From assembly GCA_028671895.1 (NCBI GenBank), contig JAPMAC010000231.1:10690001-10754000 (forward strand): a stretch of DNA of 64,000 nt, read 5' to 3'. Within the stretch, counting starts at the first letter, position 1; every line of letters begins with the position of its first letter. Source of the DNA: Oenanthe sinensis. Taxonomy: Eukaryota; Streptophyta; Magnoliopsida; Apiales; Apiaceae. The position numbers and the translations under genes are program-made. The notes beneath the pieces were generated by a model that ran no database searches, had not been told where the DNA came from, and saw only the letters and a program-made list of their open reading frames with translations. Shown here in pieces: positions 45,611 through 57,370 of the stretch.

Positions 45611-45805
45611 GGAAAATTCTCTAAAATAGAGAAAAATTTCTAGAAATTAAGGAAAAATACCTGTTTGTACCAATAAATTATGGAAAATTCACTAAAAATA
45701 GAGAAAAATTTCTAGAAATTAAGGAAAACACCTGTGGGTACCAATAAATTATGAAAAATTCTCTAAATATAGAGAAAAATTTCTAGAAATTAATGAAAAA
45801 TAGTG
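45611..45805. repeat. 70-bp AT-rich tandem repeat, three units
   Basis: Three diverged copies begin near 45613, 45683 and 45753. Each contains AGAGAAAAATTTCTAGAAAT followed by AAGGAAAA or a variant, and then the CAATAAATTATG string. It is the second array in the same gypsy 3' region and is unrelated in sequence to the 68-bp array. Confidence 0.8.
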
Positions 45806-45900
45806 ATGGGCACAAGAAAAGAATTGTAAAAATTCTTCATGGGAACTTGAGTAATAGGGTTATGAACCTTAACTTTTACAAAGTATTGCACACTTTACAG

Positions 45901-45915
45901 AAGTTGGGGGGAAAA
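45901..45915 (+). other. Polypurine tract of the Tat-type gypsy element
   Basis: AAGTTGGGGGGAAAA lies directly before TGATATGGGC, the presumed LTR start. This is the plus-strand primer site used in reverse transcription of gypsy elements. Confidence 0.7.
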
Positions 45916-46433
45916 TGATATGGGCTGAAAGTAAGCCCTAAAGACACAATTAATGTGACATTAATTAGACCTAGTCTGGTCCAAAAGGAAGACCCATTTA
46001 ATGAGGCTTGAAACCCTAATTAGTAAATAAATTCATAATTAATTGATTGGAAAAATATATAGCTAATTAATTATGTCCAACTACATGGAAACTAGTCCAA
46101 GGAGTAGCCCCCAAGACACCTCAATCAACAAGAAAACATATTCCTACTTGGAAACTACTTCTATCATAAGAAGGATCCAGAATCTTTCTAGGAAGGGCCT
46201 TTCCGATCAAGGTTCCTAAACCTACTCTAATTCTTAGACTTTCTACGTCTATATAAAGGGCCTAACCCCTCATTCTTAGAACTATGTTTTGGCTTGATTC
46301 TCTAAACACAACAGAGATACGTAGGCATCTTGTGAGGGTAGAACCAAGCTACGAAACACAAGCTCAACCATTAATGCTCAATAAGCTCCGACATACATCG
46401 CTTTAATTACCCCCTAGTTTTTAATCCATAACA
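45916..46433 (+). repeat. 3' LTR of the Tat-type gypsy element (end uncertain)
   Basis: It starts TGATATGGGC right after the polypurine tract. A possible end is CCATAACA at 46433, but no second LTR lies in the window to fix it. It contains a good TATA box and is otherwise non-coding. Confidence 0.55.
46250..46257 (+). promoter_or_regulatory. TATA box in the gypsy LTR
   Basis: TATATAAA followed by GGG, about 335 bp into the LTR, is a canonical plant TATA box and probably the LTR promoter. Confidence 0.6.
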
Positions 46434-46704
46434 CTTCTATATATACACCAACATATATCTATAATAACTTATAGAATATAAACCAAAACATTTAACGATC
46501 ACTTTAAATCGCAGTTCAATCAACTCGTAATTTAATCAACAATTATATCACAACAACAACAGATTTCAACATAGAAGTAGTACATTAAGTATAGGTTTCG
46601 AAAACTTGTCTGGTGTCCTTAGACTTTTCGGGGTTCATGAGTTTATTGGCATATCTATATAGTAAAACAGAACATATTATTAGTTACTCGAGTAACTCAA
46701 TTAT
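46434..46704. other. Unassigned stretch, weakly like a minus-strand gypsy LTR
   Basis: There is no ORF. The string CTTGTCTGGTGTCC near 46611 also occurs near 53395 in the minus-strand gypsy LTR, so this may be the rest of the Tat LTR or a small LTR scrap. I cannot decide which. Confidence 0.35.
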
Positions 46705-48527
46705 TGTTGTTGGTGAGATTACGAAACTGTATGAATAGTAATCGTGATAACTCAACAGTAGAACATGACAAGTAAATAATACTACATCAATACAGAAATT
46801 AGAAAGAAATGAAGACAAGGCAGATACAGAGAACCAAGACATTAGAAGAAGTTTTAAAGTCTACTACAGGTCATTGAGAGAAGTACATTAATATGTTCAT
46901 GCCTCAGTGAAGAATAATGGTTGAAGACTTTCAGGGTTGAAGACTTTCAAGTTTTCAAAAGTGTTAAAGATTCAATATAGAAGTGCCACTAGAGGATTTC
47001 AGTGTAAATGCATTGATTGAAGAGAGACAGTGTTCGAAACATAGGAATCTAGAAGAATTGAAGACATGGTAAAGACAAAGAATTAAGAAGACAACTGCAG
47101 TATTGGAGTTATACTCATTGAAAGAAGTTCATTTGTATGTTCAAGCGTCAGTGAAGAACAAAGAATGAAGTATTCAAGATTATGGTAGTAATGGAGGCTT
47201 CGTCTAAATACCATAAAAGATTCTAGTGAAGTTACAGTGTTTATTGATAGTTAGTGTTTGAAACAATGAAGTTGCTGCAAACTTAACAATGTACGTAAGA
47301 CTATAATATGAACACCTGGATCAAAGTTAGTCGTCTGTGAACCAGACCAGTTGCACTAGGCATTAGCAATTTTTGAAAGGAATCTGAGTATTAACTATAG
47401 AAGAATTGTTAAATTGAAGAACATACTTAGAAAGAACGGTTATTTATTAAGGTACGAAAAGTGATTTGTAGAGTCTACAACCAAACAGCTAAACAGCTCA
47501 AAGGGTGCAGGGTGCAGGGTGCAAAGTGTCACAACCTTGGTACGAAAAGTGAAATTTTCTGAGCTATAGTCGAAAAACGGAAACAGCTCAGGGTTCAGGA
47601 TGTAAAGTGACAAGACTTTGGTACAAGAAATGGAAGTTGACGAACTTCAGTCAAGGAATGAAAAGAGGGTCAAAGTGCAGTGATCAAATTGCACTTTGAC
47701 CATTAAAAATAAGAAGCGCAATGAAAGTGATCTGCGCAACTTAACTTTTCTTTGATTAATCAACTTGAATGGCGCCACTTGAGGTCTTACAAGGAAATCA
47801 ATGTGTGAGGCGCCACTTGAAGTTACACAGGAGATACACTCTAGGAGGCGCAACAAAGAATTTCAGGCGTAACAAAAATATATTAACACAACAAAATATT
47901 TCTTGGCCCCACATAGCCCTCAGCCAATTAAATTCAAACAACCTACTTTATTGAATTAAAAGACTACACAGATAAAAAAGATGGAAGCCACTCATTAAAA
48001 AGTGTCATCTTCTTCAACACAAAAAATGTAGAGAGCTACTGCCATGGCCGGAGCAAGAAGAAATAATTTATACACACTTGTACCTTGCTCCCGGTCAGAT
48101 ATTAGAACCCGGTTCTTTAATAAAAAATGCTCAGGGCTCTTAGATATCACTTCCTATGGACTCAGTTTTTTCTTGTACTAATTTAGATATATTTATATAG
48201 GAACTGAGTCTTATATTATTGTGTTAGTAGCAAAGAATTAATTTTTTTTGGGAACCAGTTATATATTTAACTAGGTGTAGCACCCCTCTAGGTTTATATA
48301 TGAAAGATATATTCCCCGAAACTTCTCCATAATTTTCTTGCTAATTTTCTTGAACCTAATTGATTTATCCGGACATACAGAAAATTAGTAAGCAGCTCTC
48401 CTAAACACTACAAATATCCAAACACACTCTGAAGTAATAATTTATTTATCCACAAATTCACAAAAAAAATTAAATTATTGTGAGTATCATATTCAACTCC
48501 CCTTCTACGATACTTCGGGACCCAACA
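46705..48527 (+). repeat. 5' LTR of the copia remnant
   Basis: Shared with the Copia-A LTR in the same order are GATAACTCAAC near 46752, TTAATATGTTCATGCCTCAGT near 46888, the TGAACCAGACCA motif near 47337, GGCGCCACTTGA strings near 47770-47820, and an end like the Copia-A terminus (TTGAAT/TTCAACTCCCC and ACCCAACA). The start is placed at TGTTGTTGG and may be off by a few bases. Confidence 0.75.
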
Positions 48528-48529
48528 AT

Positions 48530-48541
48530 TAGTATCAGAGC
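48530..48541 (+). other. Mutated primer-binding site of the copia remnant
   Basis: TAGTATCAGAGC: the standard TGGTATCAGAGC with G-to-A at base 2. The AT spacer from the LTR is kept. Confidence 0.85.
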
Positions 48542-51357
48542 TGTCTAATTGACATACAAGTCAGGATTCGTAACCTAGTGAATCTCACCAAGCTTAAGCT
48601 ACTTACTCAAAAGGAGGCCTTGTTGGATAAGTTTAATTATAAACTTTTAATAAATTTATTTTATAAACTTTAGAAAATTTGTTTTATAAACTTTTATTAG
48701 TTTATGTTATAAATTTTAATTAGTTTATTTTATAAATTTACTATTAAATTTATTTTATAAACAATTATAAAATTTGTTTTATAAACTTTTATAAGTTTAC
48801 ATTATAAATTTTAATTAGTTTATTTTATAAACTTAATATTAAATTTTTTTTATAAAATTTATTTCATATACTTTTATTAGTTTATTTTATAAATTTTAAT
48901 TAGTTTATTTTATAAATTTTAAAATTAAATTTATAAATTGAATTTATTTAAACATATGTCTCGGCCAAAACTCAATATATATTGTTTGGGTAAACAAAAT
49001 GGGTGACCAGTGGTGAAGGCTACATGCGCGAAGTCTCACACGCGGGAGATTGAAGCGCAACATACGCGCAACGCATTGAAGCGAAACATACGCGCAACGC
49101 AAAGGAAAAAAAAACTTCGAGTCTACGCGCGGCAAAGTCACCACTTGATTAGTTTTGTTGCGCCATGTAATAAACTAAGCGCCACTAAACCAAAATGTCA
49201 TTTTGGTATCCCAAGTTTTGTACCCTTTAATTTTTATTTTAGATTTATTTATTTTTTCAGAAAATTTAAAATTCTTGAAAACTAAAATTTTCTTAAAATA
49301 TTAAAATACAGATTTTTAATTTTTAAGAAATTTCAATTATTCTTGAAAATTAATTATTTCCAAATTTTTTTATTAATTTATTTTCTAAGAAAATTAAAAA
49401 TTTTGTAAATTTAAATTTTCTTAAATATTAATTAAGGGTGTTCGAAGGAGTTTGTAGTTGAAGATTTTTCCGGGTATTAAAGACAACTAAAATTGACTGA
49501 TGATTATCCAATGAAGTTAATTCTGTAACAGGTTGAAGAAATAGTGGTATTAATTTCCACAAAGGTTTACTCCATAGGGTCCCACTAATATTTTAGAAGC
49601 TGAAAAAGAAGAGATTAATTTGGATACAGTTTTTGGGTAATTTGATTTGTATTTTTGGATGAAAAATCTACGGGGTTACAGTAGTGAAGGAGAACAGACC
49701 GGAATACCTGACATCTCAGTACAAACCTTAAAGATTATTGTACAAGGAGATTACAGGAAATTCATGCTAACACTACAGATCATCTGGAATAGAGGGATTA
49801 CAGTCAACAGGGATTTAAGGATACAACTACATTGTTCGTAGAAGAACTGTATGTGTTGAAGACCTATGAACTAGAACAAGAGCTGAAGAAGTTAATATTT
49901 GGTACAACAGGTTATTAGCATATCCACTGTATTTTAACCCAAGAACCAAATTTGATTGACGTCAAGGTTGAGAACCTCTGAATAGAAACGAATTGATCCA
50001 AGAAGCTGAATTGAAATTGTTGTAGCTCAAAGTAGTGGTCAAGGTGTTGTATGTGAATTTTGACACTTTGGAATATCTTGAGAACTAGACTGCAAGTCAA
50101 CTCCGCAGGGCAACAGGAAATTCAGTGACATCATATTCAGACGGAATCCTAATTCTTAATCTAAGATCATTACCTATAGATTCCATAAAGGAGATTTTCA
50201 AGAAAATTTCAAGAGGCGGTTGCAAGACTGGGATGATTGGAATTCAAAGACAAGATCAGGGTTTGCTACACAGTTTGAAGAAGCTTCCACAAGCAAATGA
50301 TGACAGATACTATGTCGGGTTGTAGCAAGAATCTCATACATTAGTGAGGATGCAACAAGGGAAAGCATTTGTTGGTGAAGTTAAATGCAAGGATGATTTT
50401 ATCAATGACAATGATGAACCAAATGTGGCATGAATGACCAACACTGTAGATGAAACACTAAGCACTTCACAGGTACACATTCTGACTAGTATACGTTTAT
50501 CTAATTCAGAACTGTATGATGATTAGGTATTGAAATGTATTATATTCATGTCAGCATGTTAGCATGTTAGCATATTACGACTTAAATGCTTAATTGATTG
50601 CTAAGAATAAGATTGCATGCTAGGGTTCATGAGTTTAATTAGTACATTTCATACTTGATAGTCTATGTAGTAAAGTAAATATCTAGAATTAGATAGGGTG
50701 TTCTAGACGGTTAAGTGTATCCCTAAACATTTACTAGAACTTGATTTAAATCTTCTGTGATTTAATACCTCTGCTAATGTTGTGAAAATTTCTAAATAGA
50801 CAAACAGGTCATAGATCAGATATTTTATATTTGTTCTTAATTGAAATTGTTTATGTGCTTATTTTCATATGATTTGCTCCCACTCACATAGTTGCATTTA
50901 AATGTCATATCAGATCATGTGTTGCTTGTTAGGGATAAGATGATTAAAAAATGGTAGAATTATCCAAGCAGTCAATAAAATTTGTAGATTCAAGGCTTAA
51001 TCTAAAATTGACTTAGATAATTAGAGATAGTTAAAATGTTAGAAAACAATAGAAATGGATTAGACATGATTACTAATTAATTTATTAGTTCTTCTATCCA
51101 TGTGCTTTTAGAAAATGATTGAATATCTGTAAATCTGCTTTACATCTGTTATACATGTGTAGAATTATTAAAGTAGATAGTACTGAATTTTCTATTATGC
51201 ATATTGAAGCTGTTGTTACCACTGTTGAAACTAACATCTTTAACCCATCTGGACTCAATTGAAATTGAGTACCAATAAGCTTAATCATTTGTGATTGCAG
51301 AGTATGTAACAAAAGATAAAAGTTATGTGATTTTGTGACATTTACTATTCGAGGCAT
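48542..51357 (+). other. Copia remnant interior, gag region too decayed to read
   Basis: It holds an AT-rich tandem-like block at 48630-48940 (TTTTATAAACTTTTA and TTTTAATTAGTTTATTTTAT recur), a CG-rich patch of ACGCGCAACGC repeats at about 49045-49130, and AT-rich sequence to about 49440. The rest has no convincing domain. A gag would be expected here. A copy-number or inserted segment around 50480-51300 is possible, but I cannot identify it. Confidence 0.5.
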
Positions 51358-52372
51358 ATGATCAAGATTGGACCTCTGTTATCACAGTTGGTTGAGAAAG
51401 CCTACCCACCGGTAACCTTTGGAGATGACAACAAAGGATGTACGAAAGATTTGGCTATAATGATTTTTGGTATTGTCATCAGTGGAAGAATCTTTCTTGT
51501 CAATGGACTTGAGAACTATCTACAGGGCATTAGGGAATTCTTTGTTCAAGGGTGTTCTGGAAAAGCATTGAAAAGGAAAAGTGTTTGATCTCAAACAAGA
51601 AGGTTGGAAGCTCACTCAACTGAGAGTGATAATATTTGTCTGTAGCTGACATGGATTTTGTATGCAAAGGTGAAGTGAAATTTTTAGTAAATCTTCATCA
51701 GTAAAGAGTTAGCTATGGCAAAAGAAGCACTCACACTTGGTGAACAAGACAATGGATTCTTTGGTAAAGATGAAATTGGTGAGAGGACTGTTTCATTTAG
51801 AATTTTATCTAGAAGGACATTTTAAAGTATGTCATATAGGGAAGTCAATGAATGCATCACACTAAAGCAAGTTACGTCAAGGAAGACATATGCTTAGTGG
51901 TGGATGTTGACAACCTTAGTTACAAGTTGGTAATGTTCGTGCATTCAACAGACAAAATGTCACAGATGGTGATTGATCACGTCAGGAAGATCAAGTTAGA
52001 AGCAAAGTAAGCTGTGAGAACTTTTAAGTCAGATATTGGAACTGAATTTCGCGAATGATGTTCTAAATGAAGTCTACACTTATAAAGGTACTTTAAAGCT
52101 GAAGCAATTAACACAACATGCTGCTTTAATCAACAAAGATCGGGAAAAGACATCATATGAGTAAATGGCTAACTAGAAGAAAACACTGAAGCTCCTTCGT
52201 GTGTTTGGAGGAAATTGATAATTATTGAAGATTTAGATGAGTATCTTGGCAAGTTTGAAGTTAAGGTTCATGGAAGAATTTTTCTCGGCTACTCATTGAA
52301 GTCAAATTCTTTTAGGACATAAATGATGTAAAACTAGAAGGTGATTGAAAGTCTGAATGAAATAACTCAGCG
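51358..52372 (+). pseudogene. pol: Decayed copia pol: protease end to integrase end
   Basis: Traces in the right order are VTFGDDNKG (protease end) at 51410, VNGLENYLQGI near 51500, KSDIGTEF (integrase RSDNGTEF) near 52030, AEAINTTCC near 52098, then LGKFEVKVHGRIFLGYSL near 52250 and KVIESLNE near 52335. These match Copia-B pol up to about residue 440 of 1,114. Stops and frameshifts are common, so no enzyme. The match ends abruptly at about 52370. Confidence 0.85.
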
Positions 52373-52374
52373 AA

Positions 52375-55273
52375 GAATACTTAATAGTACAAGATACTGG
52401 CCCGTAATGGCACAAGTATATATATATTGGAAGAATGTCAAAGTTGTTTATTCATTCCCTAATGTGGACTTGTTAACACAAATTTATTATAAAATATTTG
52501 AATCATCGACTCTTAATTATTATTTAATTTAAAAATAATATTAAAAGTTCTAGAATAATTGCTAATATATTTTAAGGGTCAATTAATATTTTTAAGGATC
52601 ATTTTGAACCTCAAATAATACTTGAAAGGCTTCAAATGGTTTAGAAGTAATTGTTTAATATTTAAATAATATTTATTGAATTTTAAATAATATTTAAATA
52701 TTTTAAAAGAAATTTAAAATATTTAATCAAGATTTAAATACTATTAAATCTCGTTTTTAAATAATAATTAATAATTAAATAGATTAAATGTATTAAAATA
52801 TTTAATCAAGATTTAAATACTATTAAATCTCCTTTTCAAATAATAATTAATAATAAAAGAGATTAAATATTTTAAAATATTTAATCAAAACTTAAATACT
52901 ATTAAATATCCTTTTCAAAAATAATTAATAATAAAAGGGATTAAATGTATTTACTTACTTTAAATAATATTTAATCCAATCAAAATAATCTTTTAATTAT
53001 TTTAAAAGATATTAACTCATAATGAATAATAATTATCCATTATTAAATAATATAAAAATATATTCCAAAGAGGAGTTCCTTATTTAATAACGACTAATGT
53101 CGTGAATTTATAATACTACTCCCGATCAACTATGGAGTACGAAAGGTGTAACTCGATACTCTAACAAGTATCTCTAACTACTTGCTATACGAACTCTAAA
53201 TTTTCAAAAATTCAGAGTCGTAAAAGAATCAAGTAGGAAAGGGGAAAAATACAGTTCTTGATTGATATAAACAGTTTATACAAAACAAAGTTTTATAACT
53301 AATAAATTGTTATAAAGTCAAGAATTTAAGACACTTGCATATACAAAAATCAAAATATTCTGTAATATAATTCAAAGAATAGAGTTAGGAATCTTGTCTG
53401 GTGTCCATGATGCATATCGAAGGTCCATTACATCTCCCCGAAGTTCTATCAATAGATATAATAATCTATATTAGTTCCCTTTATCGAAACAACTAGTTAT
53501 ACTACTAATAAGTATAACTGAATTCGTTAATTAATTACAAGATGATAATAACCTTTAGACTTCACAATATCATCATTCTAACACCTCGATGTTAAACCTC
53601 AAACTTAAATTGAGTGCACTTGGTCATTTTTATAAACAGTAATTTTTCCCGATATTTCATCTCATCGCACCTACTTTAGCTACTCGTAAAACTATCTTAC
53701 CAATGGTTTTTAATCATGTTCTTTACACCTACGTATAGTCATGCTATTCCTTGACAACTTTTTTTACTTGATCAAATCGAGAAAAGCCCTCTATCTTGCT
53801 CGAAATCATCTCCCAAAACGGCTGCTTCACCCTTTTCTTATGTTCATTTCACTTAACACCCTGTTTTCTAGTATTTTTAATAAATTGGAAATTAATCATT
53901 TTGGCACAATTTCTTTTCTGAGGTCTTTTATGACTGACAAGGAATCTTCCATAAAAGTTTCAAAGCCAACCAAGAAATCTGGATAAGTCAGAAACTGTAT
54001 CAAACTTAGGCTTATGACAAGCTTGATCCTTAGATTTCTTACTTCCACCTTCTTGACTCCACCAATTTTAATAAATAGAATTTTACTTATTTTAATCCAA
54101 ATCTATTTTATGGATAATCCCATATAACTCTAGTATATTAAATAAAAGTTTCTGATTTTATTAAGCCTCCTGGCTCATCCGATCATAGCCTCAAAGTTGG
54201 ATGAAAGCAGAATTTCCATTTTCTGCGCTACCGTTACTAAATCGGCTATAACTTTTGATTCGTAACTCCGAATGACGCAAAATTAGCGCGTAAATGATCC
54301 AGAGACTATCTACTATCCAGTCATCTTATCTAAATGATTTTTCTGGACAGTTTCTATAGAAAGGTCAGAAAAACAAATAGCATGGTAACATTTGTAAACT
54401 CATCGTTTTCCATTTCTATTCTATTTCAATTCAACCAACAAGCAATCCCAAACTCCTCCTTCAACCACATACTACATCATACATCAATCCCAAGCCATTT
54501 AACTAATGAAAATTATGAACTAATAGCTTAACATCAAATTAACAAACCATGCATTTCTAAGATTAGCCAAGCTTAATCCATACTACTCAAAACATATATA
54601 AGATATAACAATCATCATCTAAGCCAAAGGAATTCAAGAATCAAAGAAAATAAATATTTATTTTGGGAATTACTATTCAGGTTCTTGAGGGTTTTAATTA
54701 TTGTAAGAGATTGGATGGATGGAATGATGTAGGATTCAAGACAACGCAAGAGGGGTTTACTACCTTCGATTTAAGCTATTAAGCTCAAGAATTGGTGGAG
54801 AAATGAGCAAGCAAGCACTCCATTTTCTTCCTTCTTCTTCTTTTTTTCTTCTCTTCGGTTTTTCTCTTCTTCATGGGGGAGAAACTGATTTTTTTTTTGT
54901 TTGTTGGGAAGTGTGTGGTGAAGCGAGTGTTTTAAAAGGTTTTTGCGGTAGTCGCGTAATTTCCCGAAAACGTTTTAATCTCATATTCTCGTACTTTATT
55001 CATCCAACAAACTTAAGTTTTAAAATATCAAATTCTCATTTTATAATTCTCTTATGAATCATTATTATTAAATTAATACCCTTTAATTGTTTCGAGAATT
55101 TATGAAATAATTCTCCGGATAAACACTATTCAATCACCCTGTATATTAATAATACGGCCTCACATCTCAAGTACCTTATGAAAAATAAATCAATAAAATC
55201 GTTTATCCATAAAATGAAAAATTATATCCAAAAATCTTAATAATACCAAGCGTCAGAAATTCAGGTTATTACA
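52375..55273 (-). repeat. 3' LTR of the minus-strand gypsy element, truncated
   Basis: It matches about 61587-64000 of the 5' LTR and starts (minus strand) TGTAATAACCTGA at 55273. The LTR end that should follow below 52375, corresponding to 60223-61586, is missing. An AT-rich ATTTAAATACT repeat block lies at 52560-53060. A 178-bp stretch near 53083-53260 is absent from the 5' LTR. Confidence 0.88.
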
Positions 55274-55286
55274 GTCTCCCCTCCTT
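55274..55286 (-). other. Polypurine tract of the minus-strand gypsy element
   Basis: Minus strand AAGGAGGGGAGAC next to the LTR, identical to 37195-37207. Confidence 0.9.
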
Positions 55287-55439
55287 AAAAGGATTCCGTC
55301 CTCGGAATTTATACGAGAACAACTGAGGTTACTATCCTCACACCTCACCATCGAATTCTTAGGTTGAGTCTTAAACCTACTCGGTTTCATAGAACAATCT
55401 CATTAGAGTATTGCTTCACTTCTCAACACTTTCTTCATT

Positions 55440-55940
55440 CAGTCCATGATCTCTATAGGTTCGTATTCTAACGCATGCTTAACGTCTGCACTATAGTTTC
55501 TTAATACTGATGTATGAAATGCACGATGTATTTGTTAAAATTGGGAAGGAGCGCCACTTCATATACACCTTCTTAGTATACTTCGAGTCTTTTAAAGATT
55601 CAATACTCCTCGAGTTTAATTTCTATCTTTTATCAATACGAAGTCTTTCGCTTGATACTCTCTGCTATTTTCAGACTTGATCAACATACTCACGTTGTCC
55701 TTCTTGAGTTATCATTAATCGCTTTCAAATACTACAATTTGTATCGTATACCTGTCGAACCAGTTCTTGTACCCCGTTATCTATCTTTTATCGATTTTGT
55801 CTCTAACACAAGGTAGATCGATATTTTTCATCCGCACTAAACTTCGTAAGACGGCATGACTATATGTGAGTGGTAACTAGATTCGTATGAAAGCTCTATC
55901 TGTCGTAAACAATTATCCCACTCTTTTTTTTTTAAATCCA
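55440..55940 (-). pseudogene. pol: Decayed gypsy integrase C-terminal region
   Basis: Minus-strand traces in order: EWDNCL near 55920 (WDEHLP-type), SYESSYHSHI near 55895, MPSYE near 55860, then FHTSVLRNYSADVKHALEYE near 55500 down to 55450. This matches the tail of Tekay/Del-type pol, where a FHVSxLRKY...HVLEYEP string precedes the end. Many stops. It is missing from the sister element at 1043-42105. Confidence 0.75.
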
Positions 55941-56869
55941 AGGCACAAACTTTCTATGAAGAGATAACATTGTCCATGATTTTGATTATGAATTTTTCAA
56001 GGAATACCATTGTAACACAACGATAAGAGTGATTTGTAGATGAATAAACTCAATTTCAAATGTATCTGAGAGATAAGAAAGAAAATAATTTTGGATATGA
56101 CTGAGAACAACCATATTTATACTTAAGATGGTCAGTATTTAGTAATTTCTGGCTTACAACACATATTTAGGTGGTTTCCCACTAGAATTTTATCACACAA
56201 ACAAGAAGTCACACCCTATGCATTGTCTATCTCAATCGGATGAATTTTTTTGTTAATATTTAGAATAAGGGAACAATTTTGAAAAAAAATCTAGTGAGCT
56301 TTCCTTCCTCAATGTGTAAGGAACTTAGTATAAACAATTTCTTGCTTATCTAGGAATCAATTTATAAAATTTGAAACCTATTATCTTCAATTTTATTCTT
56401 TATGAGTGAATATATACTTAAGACTCTTACAGTCTTTGTATATTCTATACTTCTATCCATTCAAATGATGTTTCTAAAGCTTAAGTGCAAACATTATGAC
56501 TATCAACTCTAATTCATGGGTATGATACCTTAATTCATATTTCTTCAGTTACTCATACGCATATAAAATTATTCCTAGTATATTGCTTCCGCTCACCATC
56601 AATCCTTCAAAAAGACATGTCATTAATAATTACAAGATTCACCCTTTATCATCTGGTAGTCGAAACAACGGGGCCGTTACTCATCTATTATTTAATTTTC
56701 TTAAAACTTCCTTCCCCACTTACTACATGTCCCAATTTTCAAGTAACTTTACCAAAACTCACACTTAGAAAATTTGGCATCCAATCTCTTTTCTCTTAAT
56801 ATTTCCAATGATATTTACATTTCCCTTTTCGGGTTCTTCATCTTTAGGTAGATCAAAATATCCTCTATG
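55941..56869 (-). other. Gypsy interior, expected RNase H and integrase core, unreadable
   Basis: It lies between the RT and integrase-tail traces. No motif can be read with confidence. Confidence 0.4.
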
Positions 56870-57370
56870 AAGACTATGACAACTTGTCTAATTATTTATT
56901 AACATTCCAATTAAATCCTTAAGGGGTACATGTGCATTCATTAATACAACCTACCACATTAAAGGCTCATATTGTCCTTATCACATACTAAACGCCATCC
57001 TGGCATACTATCAAGGTAAATATTTATTTGGTGATAACATATCCTTAATATATCTTCTCAAGTGGTCGAATATTCTGTGTATCCATGATATAGGTATCCA
57101 ATATTGATTGTTAACTTAATCAATTCTCAGTAACATATTTACGGTCTCATGTCGCTATCCTTTTCCTTTACAAACAAAACATGTGCACTTCATAGTGACA
57201 CTTTGAATCTTATGATACCTTTATAAAACAATTTTAATAACTGAGTGACTAACTCTTTTATGCTAACAGGTACCATCTTCTAAGATTCTTCTAATGTTGA
57301 AGTTTCTCATAGCACTAGATCAATGGTGAATGATATAATCTCTAACGGGTGGTAACCCCAAAATGTCGCT
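56870..57370 (-). pseudogene. pol: Decayed gypsy reverse transcriptase
   Basis: Its minus strand is alignable base by base to the RT pseudogene at 36370-36910, for example the stretch around 57160-57360 with the same GTGCACxTGxTTTxTTTGTAAAGGAAA pattern. It is full of stops. Confidence 0.75.

Larger units (their letters stand above)
46705..52374 (+). mobile_element. Truncated copia remnant related to Copia-A
   Basis: One LTR, a mutated primer site and a decayed interior up to the middle of pol, in + orientation. RT, RNase H, any extra ORF and the 3' LTR are gone; the sequence stops at the truncated gypsy LTR at about 52375. It is the most decayed of the three copia elements. Confidence 0.8.

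Noticed and set aside
49010..50325. ORFs of 60-90 codons in the copia remnant interior as host genes
   Set aside because: They lie between a copia primer site and copia pol traces in decayed, AT-rich sequence; no domain or splice structure supports a gene.
53741..55057. ORFs of 60-85 codons in the minus-strand gypsy LTRs (also 62631-63147)
   Set aside because: They lie in LTR sequence, are opened and closed by small indels between the two LTRs, and match nothing.
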